This document shows, one piece after another, positions 35,928 through 43,023 of a DNA stretch of 64,000 nt. This DNA is from Candidatus Woesearchaeota archaeon (GTDB lineage: Archaea; Nanobdellota; Nanobdellia; Woesearchaeales; UBA11576). Within the stretch, counting starts at the first letter, position 1; the number at the start of each line of letters is the position of its first letter. A program made the position numbers and the translations under genes. The stretch covers positions 1 to 64,000 of the forward strand of contig JABGYH010000003.1 in NCBI GenBank assembly GCA_018675335.1, written 5' to 3'. The notes under the pieces are model-generated. The model did no database searches and had not been told where the DNA came from. It saw only the letters and a list, made by a program, of their open reading frames with translations.

Positions 35928-36788
35928 ATGGGGTATAAAATGGCTAGAAAAAGTTTATTATTCTACGTGTTCATATCTTTTTTTTTATTTAGCGTATTCG
36001 CATTTTTTTTTCCAAGAGTGCTTGCAGCCCCAATTACTATTATTCCTTTAGCAATATTATTCAAATACATAATAGGAACTAATTGGAAAGACTCATTCAA
36101 ATTAGGAGCTATTAACTGGGTTTGGATGGCAATTATGTCAATTTTTGTTATGATGACTGAATTAAATTTTTTAATACAAGGCCTAAACTCGCCTAATATT
36201 GGCGTAATGTGGGTTTTTTTAGTTTTAGTTATAGGAATACCTCTCACTACAATAATTATTAATTGGAAAGGAAATAAACACTTTGACTCTAGTCTTTTTG
36301 ATAAACTTAGTAATAACTTATCAAATAAACATAATTCATCTAATAAAACACATTCTCATCACAAACATAAGTTAGCTAAAAAAATAAACAAAAACTCAAT
36401 AAAAAACTTTTTTATTTGGTTTGCTACATTTTCAGTTGGAATTTATATTGCAATATTCTCGCTGGAATTTTTTAAACTAAAAAGCATATTAGTTATTGTT
36501 TTATTATCTGGTTTAATAATTGAAGTCGTAAGTAAATTAATGCAAATTTTTGTTTTTGACCAACGTTTTATTGTTAATAGACGGTTTGCTTTTTGGGTTT
36601 TTGTTCAGAGTATTTCTTTTTTGATAGGTTCAACAATACTTTCAAAAATACCTTCAAGCTTTATTATAAGTATAATAAAAGAAATAAAATATGTTCCAAT
36701 TTTTAATTCAATTTTTGTGGGTTTAATTATAACTATTATCGGACACTTAGTTTGGAAAGCTAGAATTGAAAAAAAAATATTTAATTAA
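35928..36788 (+). CDS. Element-encoded integral membrane protein
   Basis: 286 residues. Three hydrophobic helices occur in the first 115 residues. A hydrophilic His/Asn/Lys/Ser-rich loop (about 120-160, including HSHHKHKLAKK) follows, and then four more helices. Starts at ATG 35928 or ATG 35940 are both possible. It follows the membrane nuclease by 15 bases and probably shares its transcript, so the two may form a membrane complex. It is not a recognised transporter. Very high A+T and Ile/Phe content reflect membrane composition. Confidence 0.7.
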   Translation: MGYKMARKSLLFYVFISFFLFSVFAFFFPRVLAAPITIIPLAILFKYIIGTNWKDSFKLGAINWVWMAIMSIFVMMTELNFLIQGLNSPNIGVMWVFLVLVIGIPLTTIIINWKGNKHFDSSLFDKLSNNLSNKHNSSNKTHSHHKHKLAKKINKNSIKNFFIWFATFSVGIYIAIFSLEFFKLKSILVIVLLSGLIIEVVSKLMQIFVFDQRFIVNRRFAFWVFVQSISFLIGSTILSKIPSSFIISIIKEIKYVPIFNSIFVGLIITIIGHLVWKARIEKKIFN

Positions 36789-36850
36789 ATTTTTAAGATA
36801 TGTATTTAAAAAATAACAAATAAATAAAATTTATATAAAATATAAAATTA

Positions 36851-37222
36851 TTAACCTACGTAATTCTTTTTTGTTTTATCAAATAACATATTAAACTCAC
36901 CATCAGATGGCGCATCATAAAATGTAATTGTTTCTAACCAGCTTTGGCCATCTTTATCTAATGCTTCTATTATTCTTACAGGCCTACCAAAACATTGTTG
37001 GATAATAACTTTCTTTTCTGCAATACTCAAACAAGGAAGTTCTTTTAACATACTCTCCATTACTTTAGGTTTACTAAAAGGTACAGAATACTTAATAGGT
37101 TCTTGCGTGTGGCGCTTAAACAATTCCTTCCAACCTTTCTCCCTAACAAAAAAGAACCACGCAAACATCACAGAACTACCTGCAAACGTAACAGTTAATA
37201 ATATGGTATCAGTTGTTATCAT
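36851..37222 (-). CDS. Element-encoded single-helix membrane protein
   Basis: 123 residues with one N-terminal membrane helix (about 5-26, ILLTVTFAGSSVMFAWFFF), a basic segment, and a small alpha/beta cytoplasmic domain. No family recognised. Its start overlaps the serine recombinase stop by ATGA, so it is translated after the recombinase from the same minus-strand message. It may anchor a complex at the membrane or act as an accessory to the recombinase. Confidence 0.65.
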   Translation of the reverse strand: MITTDTILLTVTFAGSSVMFAWFFFVREKGWKELFKRHTQEPIKYSVPFSKPKVMESMLKELPCLSIAEKKVIIQQCFGRPVRIIEALDKDGQSWLETITFYDAPSDGEFNMLFDKTKKNYVG

Positions 37223-37758
37223 TCTTTAACCAGTTCTTTTTTCTTCTTTTTTTCATTATTCCAACGCAACCAATAACCTGACTTCCTTCTTACTTTTTTA
37301 TCCTTACTACCTTTAGGCCTACCCAATATTTTCCCCTTAGCTTTCAAATGTTGTAGCTTAGTAATTATACGTTCACTAATTAATTCACGTTCCAATTCTG
37401 CAACTGCACCAATAATTTGAATAAAGAACATTCCTTGCGCTGTGCGAGTATCTACTTCAGGACTTAAGCAAATGAACTGCACTCCTTTCTTATTGAACTC
37501 CTCAACCAATTGTATTAAATGCTTTAAACTTCTGCCAAGCCTATCCAATTTGTAAACCATAATTGCATTATATTCTCCAGCTCTAACTGCTTGCATTAAC
37601 ACATCTAGTTGTTGCCTATTAGTTTTTGTTCCTGAAATTTTTTCACTATATACTGAGTACGCCCAACCCTTAGCCTTACATCTATTAACTAAAGGTTCTA
37701 TTTGTTGTTCAAGTGTTTGTTCTTCAGTGCTTACTCTCGCATATATTGCTACATTCAT
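37219..37758 (-). CDS. Serine recombinase (resolvase/invertase family)
   Basis: 179 residues. The N-terminal IYARVSTEEQ has the catalytic Ser10 with Arg8. VYKLDRLGRS supplies the catalytic Asp/Arg set, and the long helix FFIQIIGAVAELERELISERI is the E-helix. The C-terminal part has GRPKGSKDKK and is basic but short of a full helix-turn-helix. It could resolve plasmid multimers or invert a segment. No IS607-like TnpB gene is nearby, so a transposase role is unlikely. A short 19-codon ORF (37765-37824) just upstream may be a leader. Confidence 0.9.
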   Translation of the reverse strand: MNVAIYARVSTEEQTLEQQIEPLVNRCKAKGWAYSVYSEKISGTKTNRQQLDVLMQAVRAGEYNAIMVYKLDRLGRSLKHLIQLVEEFNKKGVQFICLSPEVDTRTAQGMFFIQIIGAVAELERELISERIITKLQHLKAKGKILGRPKGSKDKKVRRKSGYWLRWNNEKKKKKELVKE

Positions 37759-37891
37759 TTTCTTTCACCATACTTCAAACTCCTGTTCCGTTTGCACATC
37801 CATAATAACAATTCGTTTCATCATCAACTCACATTCTTTTTATAAAAAATATCTCCACTCGTACATTAGTATAATTATAACGCCGAAACCC

Positions 37892-38009
37892 ACCCGTTTT
37901 CACCCATTTTAACCGACTCATTAATACTTTCTTTCGTTACGTTAAACGCAAACAGCACAGATAAGTAATTTATAATGTCCGTTGATGGGGGGTTAAACCC
38001 GTTTTCACC
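37892..38009. repeat. Direct repeats in the recombinase-HTH gap (iteron-like)
   Basis: The 13-mer ACCCGTTTTCACC occurs at 37892-37904 and 37997-38009 in the gap between the recombinase and the small HTH gene, which is otherwise AT-rich. Two copies are few for an iteron array, but the position between replication and recombination genes suits an origin, operator or resolution site. Confidence 0.4.
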
Positions 38010-38022
38010 AGCATTACTTCTG

Positions 38023-38166
38023 CTATTTCCCACTCTCTAAAACATTTAGCGCGTGGTTTTTAACAGCAGTTAAAATAAAATTCTGTTTTGAAACGCCACA
38101 CCTAGATATTGCGCTTTGCACCCAACCTTGTCCAAGTAACAACTCCAATTCTTCATACTCATTCAT
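38023..38166 (-). CDS. 47-residue HTH-like microprotein
   Basis: An ORF from ATG 38166 to TAG 38023. The sequence LLLGQGWVQSAISRCGVSKQNFILTAVKN has the spacing of a helix-turn-helix (two helices around a Gly-Val turn), suggesting DNA binding. Its start overlaps the stop of the upstream zinc microprotein by four bases, so it belongs to the element's minus-strand operon downstream of mcm. Confidence 0.6.
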   Translation of the reverse strand: MNEYEELELLLGQGWVQSAISRCGVSKQNFILTAVKNHALNVLESGK

Positions 38167-38288
38167 TTCTTTACACCCCTCAAATAGTTATTCATACAAC
38201 GTATTGAACAGAAAGCCACACCATCAAATTCGTAATAGCAAGGTAAGTCTCCGCAAGCGTAACACTCAGCTAAACTTTTGTCCCCCAT
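38163..38288 (-). CDS. 41-residue treble-clef-like zinc microprotein
   Basis: An ORF from ATG 38288 to TGA 38163, encoding CYACGDLPCYYEFDGVAFC and a following SIRC. The CxxC and CxxxC pairs would bind zinc. The start overlaps the mcm stop as TGATG, implying coupled translation. Small zinc proteins of this type often act as adaptors or DNA-binding factors. The position right after mcm suggests a replication accessory, which is inference. Confidence 0.6.
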   Translation of the reverse strand: MGDKSLAECYACGDLPCYYEFDGVAFCSIRCMNNYLRGVKK

Positions 38289-40045
38289 CATAGAACCTCT
38301 TCCTCTTCAACAATGTTGTTAGAATTTGCTTCGTCAATGAAATTAAAACAAGAGTTCAATAAATAAAATGCAGTCATAACATCATCTTTAGAAACAAATT
38401 CTGCTAACCTGAGCTTTGCATTAGCTGTGCTCAAACGCCGTAAAGACTCAAACGTTCTTGGGTTCGCTCTCAAATTACTTTTTTGATAACTCGCATTTCT
38501 AATTTTTTGATATAATTTTTTTGAAAATTCATTAAGTTCATCAGTCCATTTAATTTTATGTGAAGTGCAAAACAACAAATATTTTTTTAAAAAAAGTTCA
38601 TCAAAACAAGGCGTACTTTTTTCTCTAGAAATAATTGTTTCAGCAATTTTTTTATCATTAGAACTTGGAATATCTTTCAAAAAGAAAATTAAGTCAAACC
38701 TATCTAACAGCGTTGAATTTATGTTGAGCTGTTCAAATAAAGAATTATCTTTATCAAAATATCCTTCTTTAGGGTTGCAAATAGCAAAAACACCCACTTT
38801 ACACGGTAACGTTCCTGAAACAGTTGCCTTCGATATGTGAATTTCTTGTGACGCAAGTGCACTTTGCAAACTCTGCAATTCTTCTGGCCTCAATTTATCT
38901 ATTTCGTCTAAAACTACATGGCCATTATTGCATAACGGTAACAACCCTGCTTGGATAGTCCAACCACCTGTTAGCTCATCACGCAATACAGTAGCAGTTA
39001 AACCAACTCCCGAACTTGACTCACCACTTGCAATACGACATTTAGGGCTAATTTTTTTAAAAAACTTAGCCAAACAACTTTTCCCAATGCCTGGTTCTCC
39101 AGAAACTAACAAATTCAAGTCATTCCTAGAAAACTTATCTTTACTTCCCCCAACTAAACACAACATTAAAGCTTTTTTCACATTTTCGTGGCCGTAAATT
39201 CCTGGTGCGAAACTTTCAATAAGTTTTTTTTCAAAATTTAATTCTTTACTTTTTTTTATAAAAAGCTCACGTTCTTCAGGTTTCAAGACATCAAAAAAAT
39301 TTTCAGTTAAAATTTCAAAAGAATTTACTTTAATTAAAGTATCAAAATGCGCTAATTTCTCTCTATCTCTGGAAATAATAGGAACTTTCCTAACTTCACC
39401 TACAACCTTTATTTTGCTTCCTGGAGGGCTATTCATATCAAGCAAGTGACTTGTTAAGTCTTTTTCCAAAATTAATTTTATTTGTTTTGGAGCAAAACCT
39501 TTGAAAGTCTCCAAACTTTCCTCCAATAACAATAGTTGTTCATCTATTAATTTTGAACTAATTTCACGTAAAAAACCGTTATTCCCGCAACTACATTTTT
39601 TAAAAAATTTCAATTTTTCACCAAAATATTCAAACACTATAATATTCCTACAAAGACTACATTCCTTTTTGCTCGCAACTAATTTTGGGCGAACATTACT
39701 TTTCTGTTTAATTATACCTTCCAAAACAATTAATTTATCTAAATTCTCACTTCGTAATTCTGAAATATTTATTTCACAGCTTTTGGGCAAATTAACTAAC
39801 CTAACCTCAAATTCTAATAAATTATATTTTTTTAAAATTATTAGCTCGCCAATTTCCAAACTTGTTTGAAAATTATCTAAAATATAATTAGCAAATTCTG
39901 GTTCAAATTTCATAATTTTATTAAAATTAATATTCATCCAAAAATTTTTTAACCGTATCTGGTTCTCTAATGCTTCTAAACAATTGTTTTCGATAAAATT
40001 TTCCCAACAACTTACAACATCGGACGTTTTCATTTTGTTAAACAC
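38288..40045 (-). CDS. mcm: MCM-family replicative helicase (element-encoded)
   Basis: 585 residues. The N-terminal domain holds a zinc site (CSLC ... CSCG). The AAA+ domain has Walker A GEPGIGKS (316-323), Walker B HVVLDEIDKL, sensor AICNPKEGYF and the arginine finger motif STLLDRFDLIFFL. The C-terminal winged helix is short. MCM hexamers unwind duplex DNA ahead of the fork using ATP. At 585 residues it is shorter than the roughly 650-700 of chromosomal archaeal MCMs, typical of element copies. A start at 40045 or 40033 is possible. It overlaps the winged-helix/zinc gene upstream, so the two are coupled and probably form the element's replication module. Confidence 0.93.
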   Translation of the reverse strand: MFNKMKTSDVVSCWENFIENNCLEALENQIRLKNFWMNINFNKIMKFEPEFANYILDNFQTSLEIGELIILKKYNLLEFEVRLVNLPKSCEINISELRSENLDKLIVLEGIIKQKSNVRPKLVASKKECSLCRNIIVFEYFGEKLKFFKKCSCGNNGFLREISSKLIDEQLLLLEESLETFKGFAPKQIKLILEKDLTSHLLDMNSPPGSKIKVVGEVRKVPIISRDREKLAHFDTLIKVNSFEILTENFFDVLKPEERELFIKKSKELNFEKKLIESFAPGIYGHENVKKALMLCLVGGSKDKFSRNDLNLLVSGEPGIGKSCLAKFFKKISPKCRIASGESSSGVGLTATVLRDELTGGWTIQAGLLPLCNNGHVVLDEIDKLRPEELQSLQSALASQEIHISKATVSGTLPCKVGVFAICNPKEGYFDKDNSLFEQLNINSTLLDRFDLIFFLKDIPSSNDKKIAETIISREKSTPCFDELFLKKYLLFCTSHKIKWTDELNEFSKKLYQKIRNASYQKSNLRANPRTFESLRRLSTANAKLRLAEFVSKDDVMTAFYLLNSCFNFIDEANSNNIVEEEEVL

Positions 40046-40734
40046 CTTTCAACTAATTTTTTATTATATTGTGTATCTGGTTTGCAACTAGAATGAGATA
40101 AAAGACCATATTCCTCCCGCATATTTTGGTGGGTTAAAATGTGTTCCTTGCATATGCAGCAAGTTCCAACAATTTGTTCTCTATATTTTTTTTCTTGAAT
40201 TAATTTATTTTCTTTCAATTGTTGGAATTTTTCAAATTTTTTTTTGAAATTTCGAATATTTATTTGTTCAGACTCAGATAATTGTGAGTACATTTCTTCG
40301 CGAGGTAAGTTTATTTTTGAACTCCACCCACTTAAAGTTCGAATAGAAAGGTTGGGCTTAATTTTTTTTGAAAATTTAGCATAAGTTTTGAACTCTTCAG
40401 AATTTTTATTTGTTTCTTCAACTAACCCCGCGTCTTTTAGTACGCGGAGCGAATGAGATACATCAAACCTATGTTTAGCAGAATGAATAAATTCTAATAA
40501 CTGCGCGACACTTAACACGCGTAGTTCTTGCAAACACGCTAAAACTTTAATATTTAAAGGTTTAACCAATATATTGCAAAGACCTGCTAGTTTAGATAAA
40601 TATTCTAAACTTTTTAGTTTTGAAAAATTAGTATCTAAGTATTTTATTAACACTACTACTACTTCGCGTATTTTACTAGTAGTAGTTAAGTTATTTAACC
40701 CACACATACTTTTTTCTGAAGAACTAGAACTCAT
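40030..40734 (-). CDS. Winged-helix and zinc-finger protein, candidate replication initiator
   Basis: 234 residues. Residues about 55-115 form a winged helix (LSVAQLLEFIHSAKHRFDVSHSLRVLKDAGLVEET). A Lys/Glu-rich helical middle follows, then a C-terminal zinc site CCICKEHILTHQ...LLSHSSC. Upstream of and overlapping mcm, it is well placed to recruit MCM to the element's origin. An inverted repeat lies inside its coding start (40652-40661 and 40677-40686). A repressor is an alternative reading. The 5' end contains a run of Ser codons and VVVVL that derives from this repeat. Confidence 0.65.
   Translation of the reverse strand: MSSSSSEKSMCGLNNLTTTSKIREVVVVLIKYLDTNFSKLKSLEYLSKLAGLCNILVKPLNIKVLACLQELRVLSVAQLLEFIHSAKHRFDVSHSLRVLKDAGLVEETNKNSEEFKTYAKFSKKIKPNLSIRTLSGWSSKINLPREEMYSQLSESEQINIRNFKKKFEKFQQLKENKLIQEKKYREQIVGTCCICKEHILTHQNMREEYGLLSHSSCKPDTQYNKKLVERCLTK
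40652..40686. repeat. Inverted repeat inside the initiator candidate gene
   Basis: ACTACTACTA (40652-40661) and TAGTAGTAGT (40677-40686) are perfect 10-bp arms around a 15-base centre. Trinucleotide ACT/AGT runs within an initiator gene can serve as binding sites for the encoded protein and as an origin. Confidence 0.45.
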
Positions 40735-40931
40735 TGTAAGTCCTCTTTAAAAATTCTGTTTGTAGGTTCTAAACTTATAACACATCTTTTAGCTATAGTG
40801 TATGTGTGTTTATTAGTTCGAAATTTTAAAAAGAAACTATCTTCTGATACCAATAAACCAAATAAAATTTTAGCAGGCTCAGCTGATGAGGTTTTATACT
40901 TGAGTTTTTTGCACATTTGTTCGTTCTTCAT
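40731..40931 (-). CDS. Element-encoded 66-residue protein
   Basis: 66 residues, basic and beta-rich in its second half (FFLKFRTNKHTYTIAKRCVISL), with no recognised family. It overlaps the initiator candidate start by four bases, and its own start lies inside the 39-residue ORF upstream. It could be a small regulatory or nucleic-acid-binding protein of the replication operon. Confidence 0.5.
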   Translation of the reverse strand: MKNEQMCKKLKYKTSSAEPAKILFGLLVSEDSFFLKFRTNKHTYTIAKRCVISLEPTNRIFKEDLQ

Positions 40932-41013
40932 TTTTTCGTTTAAATTCTAAATATTTGTTTAGCATTTGCAATTCTTGCGGCAACTGTTTAAAAATTCGGT
41001 TTTCAAACTCCAT
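40894..41013 (-). CDS. 39-residue charged microprotein
   Basis: An ORF from ATG 41013 to TAA 40894, encoding a single charged helix (FKQLPQELQMLNKYLEFKRKNEER). It overlaps the AbrB-like gene at its start and the 66-residue gene at its end. The density of overlaps suggests a compact operon, but the small size makes expression uncertain. Confidence 0.4.
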   Translation of the reverse strand: MEFENRIFKQLPQELQMLNKYLEFKRKNEERTNVQKTQV

Positions 41014-41197
41014 CAAACACCACCTTTTTTTTAACAGGTTCAATTGTGAGTTTTACTTTTTCACCAACTTCTTCTAAATGTAATTCTACCTCATCGTGTT
41101 TTTTAAGTTCATTTGCATTGATGAAAACTTTGGGTAGCGTAATTAGAAGTGAATAATTCATATTGACTATTTTCCTATTTTTTAGCTTAATTACCAT
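41003..41197 (-). CDS. AbrB/SpoVT-like DNA-binding regulator
   Basis: 64 residues with the swapped-hairpin core SLLITLPKVFINANELKKHDEVELH, typical of AbrB-like domains found in archaeal regulators and antitoxins. It is the first gene of the minus-strand operon leading to mcm. It faces a palindromic operator in the divergent promoter region (41233-41259) and is likely its repressor. A minus-strand TATA (plus ATAAATT, 41221-41227) lies about 25-30 bases upstream of its ATG. Confidence 0.8.
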   Translation of the reverse strand: MVIKLKNRKIVNMNYSLLITLPKVFINANELKKHDEVELHLEEVGEKVKLTIEPVKKKVVFDGV

Positions 41198-41232
41198 ACA
41201 GTTATTGAATTTATTGAACTATAAATTATGAC

Positions 41233-41259
41233 TTATACCATTTATACCAGAGGTATAAA
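41233..41259. promoter_or_regulatory. Operator palindrome between divergent element promoters
   Basis: TTTATACC-AGA-GGTATAAA (41241-41259) is a perfect 8-bp inverted repeat, and a third half-site TTATACCA precedes it (41233-41240). It lies between the TATA of the AbrB-like gene (minus, near 41221-41227) and the TATA of the rightward gene (TTTATATA, 41271-41278). A repressor bound here could block both. The AbrB-like protein is the natural candidate. Confidence 0.65.
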
Positions 41260-41301
41260 AAAAAGAAAAGTTTATATAGAAGTTTTGTTACAGTATTTAT
41301 T

Positions 41302-42153
41302 ATGGTAAATACCCCAATAGATAAAAGTGAACAAATACTACTATTTATTTGCGGGAATGAAGAAAAACATAAATATTTTCAAAAATGTGAAGAAAAACTA
41401 AAATTAAATAATGCACAAAGAAAAAGTTTATTTCAAAAAAAAACTAAAACTAATTATGAAAAAAAACTACTTAATGACTTCAAAAAATTATTCAAAACAT
41501 TCTCACACCCATATTTAACTCCTGCGAACATAATAACATCTTCATTAAAAATACCAGGAACAACAGTTCACAAATTACTTAACGACCTGGAACAAAAAAA
41601 ATTAGTCTTTAAACAAGAAAAACTATGGGGAATAAAAAGAGACGCTCAAACACTCATTAAATTAACCGACCGCTTCTATAAAAAAAAATTAATGCCTAAA
41701 TTAATACAAACCGACTATATAAAAGGGCTCGTATTTGGCTTAACCACAGAACCAGTTACGGAATTTGATAAAAAACGAAAGATAAATACTCGTTTTGAAA
41801 AAGTTTTAGAAAATAACTTCGGACATTTACTTAGCCAAGAAAAACAATTGGGAGAATTATATATACCTTCAGTAATAGATAAAAATAAAAATTTACTAAT
41901 GAAAAACCCGTTAGCAATTATAAAACTAGGTTTGCAAATTAAAAAAGAAGACATAGAGGAAATAACAAAATACATAACAACATTATTTTTCAATAAAGAA
42001 ATTAACGAAGTTAAATGCAAAGAACTAGCTTTTTTTTCATTTTTACTATATTATTTAATAAAACACTTAGACTTACCAGAAATAAATAAAAAAGAAACGC
42101 AAAATATTATCCACACATTAAAAAAAGAAATTAAAAAAGCAATTAACCAATGA
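41302..42153 (+). CDS. Element-encoded helical, winged-helix-like protein
   Basis: 283 residues, basic and almost wholly helical. Residues about 70-115 (LTPANIITSSLKIPGTTVHKLLNDLEQKKLVFKQEKLWGIKRD) have the shape of a winged helix. The C-terminal half has no known motif. TTTATATA at 41271-41278 lies 24-31 bases before the ATG, so the mRNA is leaderless and the operator palindrome sits just upstream. It is divergent from the AbrB-like gene. A regulatory or partition-type role is possible. It is the last gene before the right attachment site. Confidence 0.7.
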   Translation: MVNTPIDKSEQILLFICGNEEKHKYFQKCEEKLKLNNAQRKSLFQKKTKTNYEKKLLNDFKKLFKTFSHPYLTPANIITSSLKIPGTTVHKLLNDLEQKKLVFKQEKLWGIKRDAQTLIKLTDRFYKKKLMPKLIQTDYIKGLVFGLTTEPVTEFDKKRKINTRFEKVLENNFGHLLSQEKQLGELYIPSVIDKNKNLLMKNPLAIIKLGLQIKKEDIEEITKYITTLFFNKEINEVKCKELAFFSFLLYYLIKHLDLPEINKKETQNIIHTLKKEIKKAINQ

Positions 42154-42176
42154 GGTAAAAAAACCGTAAGAAATAG

Positions 42177-42190
42177 TTGTTTATAAACAA
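42177..42190. promoter_or_regulatory. Palindrome near the right end of the element
   Basis: TTGTTTATAAACAA is a perfect 14-base palindrome 24 bases inside the right attachment site. It may be an integrase arm site or a termination element of the gene ending at 42153. Confidence 0.4.
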
Positions 42191-42213
42191 ACTGGTTAGG
42201 GCTTAGGCCAATA

Positions 42214-42236
42214 AAGATGTATCCCCGTCCCCGGAC
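42214..42236. repeat. Right attachment site (23-bp direct repeat)
   Basis: Identical to 33873-33895. Bases 42222-42236 are the last 15 bases of the tRNA-Tyr gene (minus strand), so integration restored the tRNA 3' end from the element's copy. Confidence 0.9.
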
Positions 42237-42352
42237 TTGAACCAGGAACCTCGCGGTTACGGCTGATTGCCTTTCATCCTTAGTCATAAAAATTAATGAC
42301 CACGTCAGACAACTTCTACAGCCGCGCGCTCTACCAATTGAGCTAGACGGGG
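42222..42352 (-). tRNA. tRNA-Tyr (GUA) with intron
   Basis: On the minus strand: acceptor CCCCGUC (from 42352) pairs with GACGGGG (42229-42223), and the discriminator is A (42222). The D-arm is GCUC-AAUUGGUA-GAGC, the anticodon stem CGCGG/CCGCG with loop CUGUAGA (anticodon GUA), and the T-arm CCUGG-UUCAAGU-CCGGG. Exons are 42316-42352 and 42222-42257, about 73 bases when joined. A 58-base intron (42258-42315) sits at the canonical place after position 37. It can form a GGCUG/CAGCC helix with the exon and an inner GTCAT/ATGAC hairpin, fitting a bulge-helix-bulge splice site. A TATA-like TATTTAAA (42383-42390) lies upstream. Its 3' end is the element's attachment site. Confidence 0.93.
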
Positions 42353-42418
42353 TTGTTTTAATGAGGTAATGAAAAATTGATCTATTTAAAAAGCTTTTGC
42401 TTATTTATATATAAACTC

Positions 42419-42760
42419 TCAATTCACACAGTATTTAAACTTTTTACAATAGTCTTTATGATTAAACCAATCAAGAATAATTACAAACAAATTATCTTCA
42501 TCAGTTTCAATTGTAAATATTAATCTGAATGCATTAGGAAGATTAATTTTATACAAATTAGTTACTTCATACTTAATAACATATGCATCAGGCCAATTAG
42601 TTTTAGGAATTTTCACACCTGATAAATGATTTATTTTAAGTACATCAAAAGCTTTGTTAAGCTGATTTAATAGTTTTATCTCCTCATACTTACCAGAGCT
42701 CAAACTTAGAAATTTTTTCTGAACTTGTTTAGAAATAAAACTAACACAAACTTCCTTCAT
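42419..42760 (-). CDS. RelE/ParE-like toxin
   Basis: 113 residues. The C-terminal AFRLIFTIETDEDNLFVIILDWFNHKDYCKKF has the RelE/ParE-superfamily ending (a R-L-x-F strand, then an IxxxDxxxHxxY segment). These proteins cleave mRNA on ribosomes or poison gyrase. Its ATG overlaps the partner gene stop by four bases, the normal antitoxin-toxin order. It lies outside the integrated element, beside the tRNA-Tyr gene. Confidence 0.65.
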   Translation of the reverse strand: MKEVCVSFISKQVQKKFLSLSSGKYEEIKLLNQLNKAFDVLKINHLSGVKIPKTNWPDAYVIKYEVTNLYKINLPNAFRLIFTIETDEDNLFVIILDWFNHKDYCKKFKYCVN

Positions 42761-43023
42761 CTTATTCTCAAGTTTTGAGAAATCATATTTTTTATTCTAG
42801 CAGGATTAAATACCCAAATAACAATACCTTCAGAGTCTACAATTATTTTCCCAGAGTCTTCTAAATAACCTAAAATCACCTGATATGTTTGATACATCAT
42901 TTTTTTAGGTAATTTTTTCCAAAGCTGATATTTTCCAAACTCTTGACTATATTGTTTAATTGTTTCTTCAACCATTTTTACAGTATCCAAACGAGGGTTA
43001 TGCAGAATTAATCCATTAGCCAT
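42757..43023 (-). CDS. Antitoxin-like partner protein
   Basis: 88 residues from ATG 43023. The frame reaches 43071, but the extra part translates the TATA region, so the internal ATG is preferred. The sequence contains YQLWKKLPKKMMYQTYQVILGYLEDSGKIIVDSEGIVIWVFNP, a small winged-helix-like domain often encoded before RelE-like toxins in archaea. It probably neutralises the toxin and represses the pair. ATTTATTATTATATAAG about 25-40 bases upstream can serve as the promoter. Confidence 0.6.
   Translation of the reverse strand: MANGLILHNPRLDTVKMVEETIKQYSQEFGKYQLWKKLPKKMMYQTYQVILGYLEDSGKIIVDSEGIVIWVFNPARIKNMISQNLRIR

Larger units (their letters stand above)
33873..42236. mobile_element. Integrated plasmid-like element in tRNA-Tyr
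   Basis: A perfect 23-bp direct repeat (33873-33895 and 42214-42236) bounds 8.4 kb of genes unlike the flanking housekeeping ones. The right copy includes the last 15 bases of the tRNA-Tyr gene, the classic target of tyrosine integrases, and an integrase gene lies just inside the left end. Contents: tyrosine integrase, membrane nuclease, membrane proteins, serine recombinase, an HTH microprotein, a zinc microprotein, MCM helicase, winged-helix/zinc protein, two small ORFs, AbrB-like regulator and a divergent helical protein. Own MCM and likely initiator mean autonomous replication is possible. No capsid, portal or packaging ATPase is seen. The tRNA gene is restored intact at the right end. 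Confidence 0.9.

Noticed and set aside
37219-37758. IS607-type transposon
   Set aside because: No TnpB-like gene is adjacent and the protein fits resolvase/invertase better.
37765-37824. 19-codon ORF before the serine recombinase
   Set aside because: It has a TATA-like sequence upstream but is too short to call as a gene from sequence alone.
33873-42236. Provirus
   Set aside because: No capsid, portal, terminase or packaging ATPase motif is seen, so plasmid-like is the safer term.
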